A stretch of 64,000 bases of DNA from Mycobacterium conspicuum (lineage in GTDB: Bacteria; Actinomycetota; Actinomycetes; Mycobacteriales; Mycobacteriaceae): the NCBI RefSeq assembly GCF_010730195.1, contig NZ_AP022613.1, positions 4,588,001 through 4,652,000 of the forward strand, in the 5' to 3' direction. The translations under genes and the position numbers were made by a program. The notes under the pieces were generated by a model. It was not told the origin of the DNA. It made no database searches and saw only the letters and a program-made list of their open reading frames with translations. Positions 1 to 9,738 of the stretch are shown piece by piece. Numbering within the stretch: position 1 is the stretch's first letter; every line of letters begins with the position of its first letter.

Positions 1-453
1 CAGAACCTGGCCGAGCTGGTGATCAAGGGCGACAGCACGTTGGAGTCGATCTTTCCGCCGAAGGACGAGAAGCCGGAGTGGGCGACGTTCGACGAGGACC
101 TGCCCGACGACGCCGACGGGGGCTTCTCGACATCGGACGGCGTCGACGGTGATCGCCGGGCCGAGGGACGGTTCGCCTTGTATTCGGTTTCCGAGGCGGA
201 CGGGTTGGGCGACGCCCCGACCACACCGGCGCCCACCAAGAAATCGAAGAAGGCCAAGGCGACGATTCCGGCGCCCGCGGTGGCAGCCGATCTCGACTAT
301 CCAAACCTGACGCTGGCCCAGCTGCGGGCCCGGCTGCAGTCGCTGGCCGTCGACGAACTCGAAGCCCTGCTGGCCTACGAGCAGGAGACCAAGGCCCGCG
401 CACCGTTCCAGACGCTGCTCGCCAACAGGATCACCCGCGCGACTGCGAAGTGA
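1..453 (+). CDS. lipid droplet-associated protein, Rv1109c type (5' end missing)
   Basis: The reading frame is open from base 1 and stops with TGA at 451-453, so only the last 150 residues are present and the true start lies upstream. The protein is acidic in its first third, has a Lys/Ala/Pro-rich linker (KKSKKAKATIPAPA), and ends in a compact helical domain with the sequence LTLAQLRARLQSLAVDEL. It matches the Rv1109c family that precedes xseA in mycobacteria and is named for association with lipid droplets; no catalytic motif is visible. Its stop overlaps the xseA start as GTGA, which indicates translational coupling. The functional name rests on family knowledge and position. Confidence 0.8.
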   Translation, partial: QNLAELVIKGDSTLESIFPPKDEKPEWATFDEDLPDDADGGFSTSDGVDGDRRAEGRFALYSVSEADGLGDAPTTPAPTKKSKKAKATIPAPAVAADLDYPNLTLAQLRARLQSLAVDELEALLAYEQETKARAPFQTLLANRITRATAK

Positions 454-1670
454 CGCAGGGAAATTCGGCCGAAAACCCCTTCCCGGTTCGCGCGGTCGCG
501 ATCCGAGTCGCCAGCTGGATCGACAAGCTGGGCACCGTGTGGGTCGAGGGTCAGCTGGCGCAGGTCACCGTGCGACCCGACGCCAAGACGATCTTCATGG
601 TGTTGCGCGACCCGGCCGCTGACATGTCGCTAACGGCCACGTGTTCGCGCGACCTGGTGGCGCGTGCGCCGGTGAAACTTACCGAAGGCATCCAGGTCGT
701 CGTCTGCGGCAAGCCCTCGTTCTACACCGGACGCGGCACATTCTCCTTGCGCCTCAGCGAGATTCGCGCCGTCGGCATCGGCGAGCTACTGGCACGCATC
801 GACCGGCTGCGCCGACTGTTGGACGCCGAGGGACTCTTCGACCCGCGGCTCAAGCGGCCAATACCCTTCCTGCCCAACACCATTGGGTTGATCACCGGCC
901 GCGCGAGCGCCGCCGAGCGCGACGTGACGACGGTGGCCACCACCCGCTGGCCCGCGGCGCGGTTCGCCATCCGCAACACCGCCGTGCAGGGCGTCAACGC
1001 GGTCCCGCAGATCGTCGAGGCGTTGCGCGAACTCGACGCCGACTCCGACGTCGACGTGATCGTGCTGGCACGCGGCGGCGGCAGCGTCGAGGACCTGCTG
1101 CCGTTTTCCGACGAGACGCTGTGCCGCGCGATCGCGGCCTGCCGCACGCCGGTGATCAGCGCGGTCGGCCACGAACCCGACAACCCGCTGTGCGACCTGG
1201 TCGCCGACCTGCGTGCGGCCACCCCCACCGACGCGGCCAAGAAGGTGGTCCCGGACACCGCCGCCGAGCAGCAGCTCCTCGACGACCTGCGCCGGCGCAG
1301 CGCGCAGGCGCTGCGCAACTGGGTGTCCCGCGAACAACGCGCGCTGGCCCAACTACGCAGCCGCCCGGTGCTGGCCGAGCCGCTGCGGGCCCTCGATGCG
1401 CGGGCCGAGGAAGTTCAGCGCGCCCGGTCGGCGGTTCGCCGCGACGTCAACCGGCTGGTCGCCGCCGAAACCGACCGCGTCGGGCATCTGGCCGCCCGGC
1501 TGGCCACGCTGGGCCCGGCCGCCACGTTGGCCCGTGGCTACGCGGTGGTGCAGACGACGACCGGAGTGCTCCGGTCGGTCGACGACGCTCCCGCCGGTAC
1601 CAGGCTGCGGGTGCGGGTTGCCGACGGCGCCGTCGCGGCAGTGAGTGAAGGACGGCTCGATGGTTCCTAA
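450..1670 (+). CDS. xseA: exodeoxyribonuclease VII large subunit
   Basis: Large catalytic subunit of exonuclease VII, which degrades single-stranded DNA to oligonucleotides in repair. It has 406 residues. An N-terminal OB-fold (about residues 10-105, with VWVEGQLAQV) is followed by the nuclease core with the family motifs ARGGGSVEDLLPF and GHEPDNPLCDLVADLRAATP, then an Arg/Ala-rich helical region expected to form a coiled coil that binds XseB. The GTG start at 450 overlaps the previous stop (GTGA). The 3' end overlaps xseB by 11 bp. The order lipid-droplet gene, xseA, xseB, hydroxysteroid dehydrogenase is as in M. tuberculosis. Confidence 0.95.
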   Translation: MTQGNSAENPFPVRAVAIRVASWIDKLGTVWVEGQLAQVTVRPDAKTIFMVLRDPAADMSLTATCSRDLVARAPVKLTEGIQVVVCGKPSFYTGRGTFSLRLSEIRAVGIGELLARIDRLRRLLDAEGLFDPRLKRPIPFLPNTIGLITGRASAAERDVTTVATTRWPAARFAIRNTAVQGVNAVPQIVEALRELDADSDVDVIVLARGGGSVEDLLPFSDETLCRAIAACRTPVISAVGHEPDNPLCDLVADLRAATPTDAAKKVVPDTAAEQQLLDDLRRRSAQALRNWVSREQRALAQLRSRPVLAEPLRALDARAEEVQRARSAVRRDVNRLVAAETDRVGHLAARLATLGPAATLARGYAVVQTTTGVLRSVDDAPAGTRLRVRVADGAVAAVSEGRLDGS

Positions 1671-1905
1671 AGAACGCCCGGAGGACGGTTCGATTACACC
1701 TATTAGTGAAATGGGTTACGAAATTTGCCGGGACGAACTGATCGAGGTCGTGCGGCAGCTCGAGCAAGGCGGACTCGACCTCGAAGCGTCGCTGCAGCTG
1801 TGGGAAAGGGGAGAACAGCTGGCAAAACGGTGCGAGCAACACTTAGCTGGAGCCCGCCAGCGGATCGCTGACGCCCTCGCCGCCGCGGAGGCCGACGAGA
1901 GCTGA
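1660..1905 (+). CDS. xseB: exodeoxyribonuclease VII small subunit
   Basis: Small subunit of exonuclease VII; several copies pack on the XseA coiled coil. The 81-residue product contains the family core with YEICRDELIEVVRQLEQGGL and LWERGEQLAKRCEQHL. I chose ATG 1660 because GAAGGA at 1648-1653 sits at good ribosome-binding distance and the family is about 80 residues long. A GTG at 1645 in the same frame would add five residues. The gene begins inside the last 11 bases of xseA, so the two are almost certainly co-translated. Confidence 0.93.
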   Translation: MVPKERPEDGSITPISEMGYEICRDELIEVVRQLEQGGLDLEASLQLWERGEQLAKRCEQHLAGARQRIADALAAAEADES

Positions 1906-1940
1906 TCGCGGCCCGGCCGGGCGCGGACCCCATTCCTTTT

Positions 1941-1954
1941 TGGAACACGTTTCA
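1941..1954. promoter_or_regulatory. KstR-type operator upstream of hydroxysteroid dehydrogenase
   Basis: The 14 bases TGGAACACGTTTCA fit the published mycobacterial KstR consensus TnnAACnnGTTnnA at every fixed position. KstR is the TetR-family repressor of cholesterol catabolism genes and is released by steroid CoA thioesters. The site ends four bases before the likely ATG of the 3beta-hydroxysteroid dehydrogenase, so a bound repressor would block initiation. The match is direct; KstR control is inferred. Confidence 0.7.
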
Positions 1955-1957
1955 GTT

Positions 1958-3079
1958 ATGCTCGCCGGCATGGGTGACGCAACGCTGCAAACCGAACTCG
2001 GGCGCGTCCTGGTCACCGGGGGCTCGGGCTTCGTCGGCGCCAACCTGGTGACCACGCTGCTCGACCGCGGATACCGGGTGCGGTCCTTCGACCGCGCGCC
2101 ATCGCCCCTGCCGCAGCATCCGAAGCTGGAGGTGCTGCGGGGCGACATCACCGACGCGGGCGTCTGCGCGACCGCGGTGGACGGCATCGACACGGTGTTT
2201 CACACGGCGGCGATCATCGAGCTGATGGGCGGCGCGTCGGTGACCGAGGAATACCGAAACCGCAGCTACGCGGTCAACGTCGAGGGCACCAAGAATCTGG
2301 TGCACGCCGGGCAGCGGGCCGGCGTCAAGCGATTCGTCTACACCTCCTCCAACAGCGTGGTGATGGGCGGCCAGCGCATCTCCGGCGGCGACGAGACGCT
2401 GCCCTACACCAAGCGGTTCAACGACCTCTACACCGAAACCAAGGTGGTCGCCGAGAAATTCGTTCTGCAACAAAACGGACTGGACGGCATGCTGACGTGC
2501 TCCATCCGGCCCAGCGGCATCTGGGGGCGCGGCGACCAGACGATGTTTCGCCGACTCTTCGAAAGCGTGGTCGCCGGCCACGTCAAGGTGCTCGTCGGGA
2601 GTAAGAACGCCAAACTCGATAACTCCTACGTGCACAACCTGATTCACGGCTTCATCCTGGCCGCCGAGCACCTGGTGCCGGGCGGCACCGCACCCGGGCA
2701 GGTGTACTTCATCAACGACGGCGAGCCGATCAACATGTTCGCGTTCGCCGAACCGATCGTCACCGCATGCGGCCAGCCCTGGCCTCGGATGCGGGTGCCG
2801 GGCCGGCTGGTGCGCGACGTGATGTCGCTGTGGCAGTGGTTGCACTTCCGCTTCGGGTTGCCCAAGCCGCCGCTGGAACCCCTTGCGATAGAACGGCTTT
2901 ACCTCGACAACCACTTTTCGATCGCCAAGGCGCAACGCGATCTCGGCTACCGGCCGCTGTTCACCACCGAGCAGGCGATGGCGGAATGCCTGCCGTACTA
3001 CAAGGATCTGTTCGAACAGATCAAGGCGTCGGCGCAGCCGCATCTGGCGTCGGTCGTGACCGCGCCGCCGCCGGAGTAG
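1958..3079 (+). CDS. 3beta-hydroxysteroid dehydrogenase / isomerase
   Basis: Extended short-chain dehydrogenase orthologous to Rv1106c, which oxidises cholesterol to cholest-4-en-3-one using NAD. From ATG 1958 it has 373 residues. The Rossmann motif TGGSGFVG is at 20-27 and the catalytic YTETK (Tyr158, Lys162) lies in the expected position after TSSNS. ATG 1970 is an alternative start, and the KstR-like box directly upstream makes the exact start worth checking. An in-frame TTG at 1940 would place the box inside the coding region and is less likely. The stop abuts the stop of the convergent esterase gene. Confidence 0.92.
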   Translation: MLAGMGDATLQTELGRVLVTGGSGFVGANLVTTLLDRGYRVRSFDRAPSPLPQHPKLEVLRGDITDAGVCATAVDGIDTVFHTAAIIELMGGASVTEEYRNRSYAVNVEGTKNLVHAGQRAGVKRFVYTSSNSVVMGGQRISGGDETLPYTKRFNDLYTETKVVAEKFVLQQNGLDGMLTCSIRPSGIWGRGDQTMFRRLFESVVAGHVKVLVGSKNAKLDNSYVHNLIHGFILAAEHLVPGGTAPGQVYFINDGEPINMFAFAEPIVTACGQPWPRMRVPGRLVRDVMSLWQWLHFRFGLPKPPLEPLAIERLYLDNHFSIAKAQRDLGYRPLFTTEQAMAECLPYYKDLFEQIKASAQPHLASVVTAPPPE

Positions 3080-4600
3080 CTAGCGGAAACTGACCATCTC
3101 GTTGCCCCAGGCGGCGAGGATGCCCGCGTCGAGATCTTGCACGACCCTGTCGTGGCGATCGATGACCAGGCAGGCGCGGTCGGCCTGCTGGTAGGCGGTC
3201 CAATCCGGCTCGCCGGCCGGCCCCTGCGGCTTGCCCTGCGCGGCGAAGTTAATCCAGCGGGTGCGCATCCGACGCGAGATCGCCTTGGCCGTTTTGGCCC
3301 CGCCGAGCTTCAACGTGGGATCCTTGGGCGCGCCGAGAGTGCCCCAGACATAAGGCAATTCGGTGGCGTGCGCGGCCCGCACCAGGAACAGCTTGAGCAG
3401 CGGCGTCGCGTAGTCGAAGCGGTACAGGTACACCGGTGCCACCTTGCTGTGCCCCTCGGCCAACCACACCGACGGCATCCGGAAGCCGACATCGGTCGCG
3501 ATGCTCAAACCCCTTGACTTGCCACGCATCCGGGGATACGCCTCGACGATCTGGTGCTCGGTGGGCAATTGCAGGTCGGGCTGTTCGCTCGCGATCTGGG
3601 CGAACATCGACTTGATCGCGGCGGGGGTGATCGGCATCAGCGGCGAGCGCATCAACCGAAACAGCGCCGCCTCATGCCGATTGGTGCCGATGATCAACGG
3701 CACCGGATGTGAGCGGCCCTCCTGCGCCGCCTTGACGGGGTAGTCCCGAAGCACGTCGCCGTCGACGATGGGGACGAACGCCAGCGTGCCCGGGTTGCGC
3801 GCCGGCACCTCGTTGAACACTTCGTTCGTCACCGACACCAATGCCGCGGCCGGCACGTCGCGCAACCGCCCCACCTCGGAGCCGGTGATTCCCAGCTTCT
3901 CCAGCACGACCTCCGCCAGCTGGCGGGCCCTGCCGCTGTCGTATACCGATGTGGCCGGCGAACTTTGGGCGATCGCGGCGGAGAACAGACCGGCGGCCGC
4001 CGGGACGGCGAGCAGCGTGGTGACGATCCCCGCCCCGGCGGACTCGCCGAACAGCGTCACCCGCCCGGGATCGCCGCCGAACGCCGCGATGTTGTCACGC
4101 ACCCAACCCAACGCCGCCAACACATCACGCAGCCCGATGTTGGAATCGAAGCCGGAGCCGAACGACGACAGGTCGAGAAACCCGAACGCACCGATGCGGT
4201 AGTTGATCGTCACCACGACGACGCCGTCGCGCGCCAACCTGCGGCCGTCGTAAAGCGGCTGACTGCCGGACCCCAGCACATACGCTCCGCCGTGCAGCCA
4301 CACCAGCACCGGTTTGCGATCACCGGGCCGGGTATCCGAGGATGCCCAGACGTTCAGGCTCAAGCAGTCTTCGTCCTGCGGCGCGCCCAGATCCAGCTGA
4401 ACGTTGGGGATCGCGGGCTGCGGGCAGGCGGGCCCGAAGGCGGTGGCGTCGAGCACCCCGGTCCAGCGCTGCGGGGGCTCCGGCGCCCGGAAACGCAGCT
4501 CGCCCACGGGCGCGGCGGCGTAGCGGATGCCCCGCCACACCGAGACGGGGCCTTGATCGGCGCCCCGGACCGGGCCCTGACTCGTTTCAGCGATCGCCAA
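3080..4600 (-). CDS. type B carboxylesterase (para-nitrobenzyl esterase family), intact
   Basis: Hydrolase of carboxylic esters with the alpha/beta fold of the COesterase family. It has 506 residues. EDCLSLNVW (about 77-85) and the oxyanion segment WLHGGAY (101-107) are typical, and the nucleophile is Ser187 in GESAGA. The catalytic acid is probably in GTNRHEA and the histidine in HATELPYVWG. In M. tuberculosis H37Rv this locus is recalled as two fragments, Rv1104 and Rv1105; here it is one uninterrupted frame. It starts with TTG one base after the stop of the dienelactone hydrolase gene, so the two are likely co-transcribed. The natural substrate is unknown. Confidence 0.9.
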   Translation of the reverse strand: MAIAETSQGPVRGADQGPVSVWRGIRYAAAPVGELRFRAPEPPQRWTGVLDATAFGPACPQPAIPNVQLDLGAPQDEDCLSLNVWASSDTRPGDRKPVLVWLHGGAYVLGSGSQPLYDGRRLARDGVVVVTINYRIGAFGFLDLSSFGSGFDSNIGLRDVLAALGWVRDNIAAFGGDPGRVTLFGESAGAGIVTTLLAVPAAAGLFSAAIAQSSPATSVYDSGRARQLAEVVLEKLGITGSEVGRLRDVPAAALVSVTNEVFNEVPARNPGTLAFVPIVDGDVLRDYPVKAAQEGRSHPVPLIIGTNRHEAALFRLMRSPLMPITPAAIKSMFAQIASEQPDLQLPTEHQIVEAYPRMRGKSRGLSIATDVGFRMPSVWLAEGHSKVAPVYLYRFDYATPLLKLFLVRAAHATELPYVWGTLGAPKDPTLKLGGAKTAKAISRRMRTRWINFAAQGKPQGPAGEPDWTAYQQADRACLVIDRHDRVVQDLDAGILAAWGNEMVSFR

Positions 4601-4601
4601 G

Positions 4602-5399
4602 CTACGTCAGCCTCTCGGTGAGAAACTCGACCACCCGCTTGCGGGCCTCGTAGGCCGGCTGGCCGTCGATTTCGCGGACCTCGTCGGTCAGCACCGAATG
4701 CGCCATCTTGCCGAAACCGTGTTCGTTGCCTGGGCGCGAATCGATCTCGATCACCTCGAACGCGTCGCCCAGCCGCTGCTTGAGTGTGGTGAAGCGATCA
4801 CGCGGGGACATCCCGTCCTCGCTGAACCGCAGACCGATGGCGCACAGGCCCTCGTTGGCGCAGCGCCCGGCGACCGTTGCCAGCTCGGATTCGCTCATCC
4901 CAGGATCGCGGCGCTGCGCCCCGGTCAACGGAAACGGCGTCGACGGCTGGCTGAGCACCGGCGCGAGCACGCTGTCGTCGACCGCGGCGGCCAGCGCGAA
5001 GCCCCCGGTGAAGCACTGGCCGATCACGCCGACGCCCTTGCCCGGCGTCGACGCGTTGAGGTCACGCGCCAGCGCGCGCAGGAACAACGCCACCGGCCGC
5101 TCCTTGTTGGTCGCGAGGGCGGCGAATTCCCTTGCCACGCAAACCCGGGCGAGGACGTCGACGGTGTAGCCGACCGTCTTCGGCTTGCCCGGCTTGCCGA
5201 ACAGCGACGGCATGGCGACGGTGAAGCCGTTGTCCACCAGGTGATTGCCCAGCCCGAGCACGCCGGGGTGGATCCCGGGTATCTCGGGGATCAGCACCAC
5301 CCCGGGACCGGCGCCCTTGCGGTAGACGTCGTGCGTATAGCCGGCACCGGTGAACGGCGTCGCCGTCCAGCCGGAAAGGTCCGCTTCGGGTGCGGTCAC
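4602..5399 (-). CDS. dienelactone hydrolase family protein
   Basis: Alpha/beta hydrolase of 265 residues with a cysteine nucleophile in GQCFTGG, as in carboxymethylenebutenolidase-type enzymes. The acid and His of the triad are likely near EIDSRPGNEHGFG. GTG 5399 is preceded by GAAGGGA at suitable distance. It probably hydrolyses a lactone or ester, but mycobacterial members are diverse and the substrate cannot be read from the sequence. It is upstream of, and nearly touching, the carboxylesterase gene; the two hydrolases may act on related substrates. Confidence 0.85.
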   Translation of the reverse strand: MTAPEADLSGWTATPFTGAGYTHDVYRKGAGPGVVLIPEIPGIHPGVLGLGNHLVDNGFTVAMPSLFGKPGKPKTVGYTVDVLARVCVAREFAALATNKERPVALFLRALARDLNASTPGKGVGVIGQCFTGGFALAAAVDDSVLAPVLSQPSTPFPLTGAQRRDPGMSESELATVAGRCANEGLCAIGLRFSEDGMSPRDRFTTLKQRLGDAFEVIEIDSRPGNEHGFGKMAHSVLTDEVREIDGQPAYEARKRVVEFLTERLT

Positions 5400-5416
5400 T
5401 GCGATGTCCCTTCGCG

Positions 5417-6091
5417 CTATCTACTCGGTAGTGGCGGCTGCGATTGGGTCGCCGCCGCCAGCGTACGAAACTGATCGGTGCTTCCGGCACCGGTGACGGC
5501 GATCTGGGTGGGGCCGACCGGGCTGGCGAGCCTGGTGGTCCACACCGGCTCGCCGGCTGTCCCGCCCTGATAGACGACCCAGTTGGTGCCGGCGACGTCG
5601 ACGGTGCCGGTCGGGACCATCGAAGGATGGATCGAGGCGACCAGCTTGTCCTCGTCCGCGTTGCTCTGCGTCAGGCTCAGATACATCCCGGTCGGGGTGA
5701 TGTAGCCCACGGTCGACGTGGTCGCGTTGAGGTGCTGGCCGGTGGATAGGTCCGTCCGCCCGTTTTGTATGCCGCCGCGACTACCGGAGTTGGGCTGCCA
5801 GCCCGCCGGCAGCCGGGGCAGCCGGATCGGGAAGCCCAGCGTGGTGGCGTCCGCGTGCAGCGCCGCGGACACGTCGTAGGACGGAATCGTGCCCTTGGTC
5901 GTCCCTCCCGGTTGAAAGGAGCACATGCCGACCAGGCCCGCCAACACGATGCACCCCACCACCAGCGGCCCCAGCGACCAGAACATGTCGCGGCCGTCCT
6001 GCAGCAACCGAGGTTTCGCCGGCCGGGGCCCGGGCCCGGGCAGCGGCCCCGGGTCGCGGAAGCCCTCGGAATTCGGCGGCTGCACGGTCAC
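5417..6091 (-). CDS. DUF4245 domain membrane-anchored protein (Rv1100 type)
   Basis: About 224 residues from the GTG at 6091 (VTVQPPNSEGF), which has GGGGA-like pairing just upstream. The short cytoplasmic N-terminus is rich in Gly/Pro. One transmembrane helix (SLGPLVVGCIVLAGLVGM) is followed by an extracytoplasmic domain that fits DUF4245. No catalytic motif is seen and the function is unknown. A longer frame begins at ATG 6148, whose codon overlaps the divergent glpX ATG, but those 19 extra residues lie over the glpX promoter region and are not family-like. The position next to glpX is conserved in M. tuberculosis. Confidence 0.82.
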   Translation of the reverse strand: MTVQPPNSEGFRDPGPLPGPGPRPAKPRLLQDGRDMFWSLGPLVVGCIVLAGLVGMCSFQPGGTTKGTIPSYDVSAALHADATTLGFPIRLPRLPAGWQPNSGSRGGIQNGRTDLSTGQHLNATTSTVGYITPTGMYLSLTQSNADEDKLVASIHPSMVPTGTVDVAGTNWVVYQGGTAGEPVWTTRLASPVGPTQIAVTGAGSTDQFRTLAAATQSQPPLPSR

Positions 6092-6146
6092 TCCCCGAGT
6101 ATCCCAGCTCCAGCTCACCGTTTCGCTTCTGGGACAATCAGCAACC

Positions 6147-7211
6147 ATGACAAGTCAAGGCACCGTCGCGGGCCGCGACCCGTCGCAGCCGCGGCCTCGT
6201 GAAGCCCCGGACCGCAACCTCGCCCTGGAACTGGTGCGCGTCACCGAGGCCGGCGCCATGGCCGCCGGGCGCTGGGTGGGGCGCGGCGACAAGGAGGGTG
6301 GCGACGGCGCCGCCGTCGACGCGATCCGTGAACTGGTGAACACCGTCTCGATGCGCGGCGTGGTGGTCATCGGCGAGGGCGAAAAAGACGAAGCGCCGAT
6401 GCTCTACAACGGCGAGGAGGTCGGCAACGGCGACGGCCCGGACTGCGACTTCGCCGTCGACCCCATCGACGGCACCACGCTGATGAGCAAGGGCATGCCC
6501 AACGCCATCTCGGTGCTGGCGGTGGCCGATCGCGGCGCGATGTTCGACCCGTCGGCGGTGTTCTACATGAACAAGATCGCCGTCGGGCCCGACGCGGCGC
6601 ACGTGCTGGACATCACCGCGCCCATCGCGGACAACATCAGGGCGGTCGCCAAGGTCAAGGAGTTGTCGGTGCGCGACATGACGGTGTGCATCCTGGACCG
6701 GCCGCGGCATAAGCAGCTGATCCAAGACGTGCGCGACACCGGGGCACGGATCCGGCTGATCACCGACGGCGACGTGGCCGGTGCGATCTCGGCGTGCCGG
6801 CCGGACTCGGGCACCGACATGCTGGCCGGTATCGGGGGCACCCCGGAGGGCATCATCACCGCCGCCGCGATCCGCTGCATGGGTGGGGAGATCCAGGCCC
6901 AGCTGGCCCCCACGGACGAGGCCGAACGCCGCAAGGCACTCGATGCCGGCCACGACGTCGAGCGGGTGCTCACCACCACGGACCTGGTGTCCGGCGACAA
7001 CGTGTTCTTCTGCGCCACCGGCGTCACCGACGGCGACCTGCTCAAGGGCGTGCGCTACTACCCCGGCGGCTGCACCACCCAGTCGATCGTGATGCGGTCG
7101 AAATCGGGCACGGTCCGCATGATCGAGGCCTACCACCGGCTGTCGAAGCTCAACGAGTACTCCGCCATCGACTTCACCGGCGACCGAAAAGCCCCCTACC
7201 CCCTGCCCTAG
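6147..7211 (+). CDS. glpX: class II fructose-1,6-bisphosphatase
   Basis: Converts fructose 1,6-bisphosphate to fructose 6-phosphate and phosphate, the committed gluconeogenic step; GlpX is the essential FBPase for mycobacterial growth on fatty acids. The 354 residues contain GEGEKDEAPM (77-86) and the metal-binding DPIDGTT (105-111), and then GTDMLAGIGGTPEG and YYPGGCTTQS typical of the GlpX fold. ATG 6147 was chosen because MTSQGTVAGRD starts the family-like sequence; the frame is open further upstream but reads low-complexity antisense of the DUF4245 gene. Fumarase follows by 29 bases, making a central-carbon pair. Confidence 0.96.
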   Translation: MTSQGTVAGRDPSQPRPREAPDRNLALELVRVTEAGAMAAGRWVGRGDKEGGDGAAVDAIRELVNTVSMRGVVVIGEGEKDEAPMLYNGEEVGNGDGPDCDFAVDPIDGTTLMSKGMPNAISVLAVADRGAMFDPSAVFYMNKIAVGPDAAHVLDITAPIADNIRAVAKVKELSVRDMTVCILDRPRHKQLIQDVRDTGARIRLITDGDVAGAISACRPDSGTDMLAGIGGTPEGIITAAAIRCMGGEIQAQLAPTDEAERRKALDAGHDVERVLTTTDLVSGDNVFFCATGVTDGDLLKGVRYYPGGCTTQSIVMRSKSGTVRMIEAYHRLSKLNEYSAIDFTGDRKAPYPLP

Positions 7212-7240
7212 ACGTTTCCAGCGGAAGAGGAACACGATTC

Positions 7241-8641
<1,401 letters not shown>

Positions 8642-8742
8642 AGGCGCACGGCTAGGCCCGACTAGGCCCGTCGCTTACGAATTTTTCAGGCACCACGCAC
8701 ATAATTGGTGACGCGGTAGCCAGTGAAAGTGAGGATGATTCG

Positions 8743-9738
8743 ATGACGGTGCCTCCCGGCGGCCCCTACGGTCAGGATCCCTACGGAACGAACCCGTATG
8801 GTCAGGGCCCCTATTGGGGCGGCCAGCCGCAGGGCGGCCCGTACCAATACCCCCAGGGCGGCCAACCGCAAGGCGGTCCGCCCGGATATCCCCAGGGTGG
8901 CTCCTACCCCTACCCCCCGCCCGGGGGCGCCTACCCGCCGCCCCAATACACCCAGCCCGGCCAGCCCCCCGGCTGGGGGCCCGGGCCGTATCCGCCCGGA
9001 CCACCGCCAGGCGGACCGCGGTCGAAGGCGCCGTGGCTGATCGTCGCCGGTATCGCCGTGCTCGGCGTGATCGTGCTGGTGGTCATCCTGGCGGTCACCC
9101 TGAACTCGAACAAGTCGACGACGGCCACCCCGGGCCGCACCTCGTCGGCCCCGTCGTCGCAAGGCGCCCCGACCTCGGAGCCGAACAACACCCAGCAGAC
9201 CGCGACCGATTGCACCCCCAACGTGTCCGGCGGCGAAAAGCCGGTCGGCGGTTCCCCGATCAGCGCGGGCGCGCTGAGCTTCCCGACCACCGCGGCCCCC
9301 GGATGGATGCCCATCTCCGATGACCAGACGCCGAACCTCATCGGCGCGGTGGGCGTCGCCAAAGAGGTGCCCGGCGCCAACCAGTGGGTGATGCAGGCCG
9401 AGGTCGCCGTCACCAACTTCGTCTCCAGCATGGACGTCTCGGCGCAGGCATCGAAGTTGGTGCAATGCGTGGCCACCGGCCCCGGCTACGCCAACGCGTC
9501 GCCGACCCTGGGCATGACGAGGACGTCGACGCTCACGGTCGACGGGACCAAGGCCGCCCGGGTCGACGCCGACGTGACGATCGCCGACCCCGCGCGCAAC
9601 GTGAAGGGCGACTCGCTGGTCATCGTCGCCGTCGCCACCAAGCCGGTCACGATTTTCTTGGGCGCCACACCGATTGGCGATGCGGCCTCCGCGGGCGTCA
9701 TCAACCAGGTCATCGGCTCGCTCAAGGTCACGAAGTAA
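8743..9738 (+). CDS. glycine/proline-rich single-pass membrane protein (Rv1097c type)
   Basis: 331 residues. The first 95 are a low-complexity Gly/Pro/Tyr/Gln tail with repeats such as GGPYG and QPQGG. A single transmembrane helix follows at about 97-120, then a Ser/Thr linker and an extracytoplasmic domain of about 180 residues with two cysteines that could pair. This architecture recurs in actinobacterial envelope proteins; no enzyme motif is present. The 3' end overlaps the convergent adenylate cyclase gene by 11 bp. Position after fumarase is conserved. Function unknown. Confidence 0.85.
   Translation: MTVPPGGPYGQDPYGTNPYGQGPYWGGQPQGGPYQYPQGGQPQGGPPGYPQGGSYPYPPPGGAYPPPQYTQPGQPPGWGPGPYPPGPPPGGPRSKAPWLIVAGIAVLGVIVLVVILAVTLNSNKSTTATPGRTSSAPSSQGAPTSEPNNTQQTATDCTPNVSGGEKPVGGSPISAGALSFPTTAAPGWMPISDDQTPNLIGAVGVAKEVPGANQWVMQAEVAVTNFVSSMDVSAQASKLVQCVATGPGYANASPTLGMTRTSTLTVDGTKAARVDADVTIADPARNVKGDSLVIVAVATKPVTIFLGATPIGDAASAGVINQVIGSLKVTK

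Noticed and set aside
5925..6146. Upstream extension of glpX
   Set aside because: The added 74 residues are low-complexity antisense of the DUF4245 gene and have no family match.
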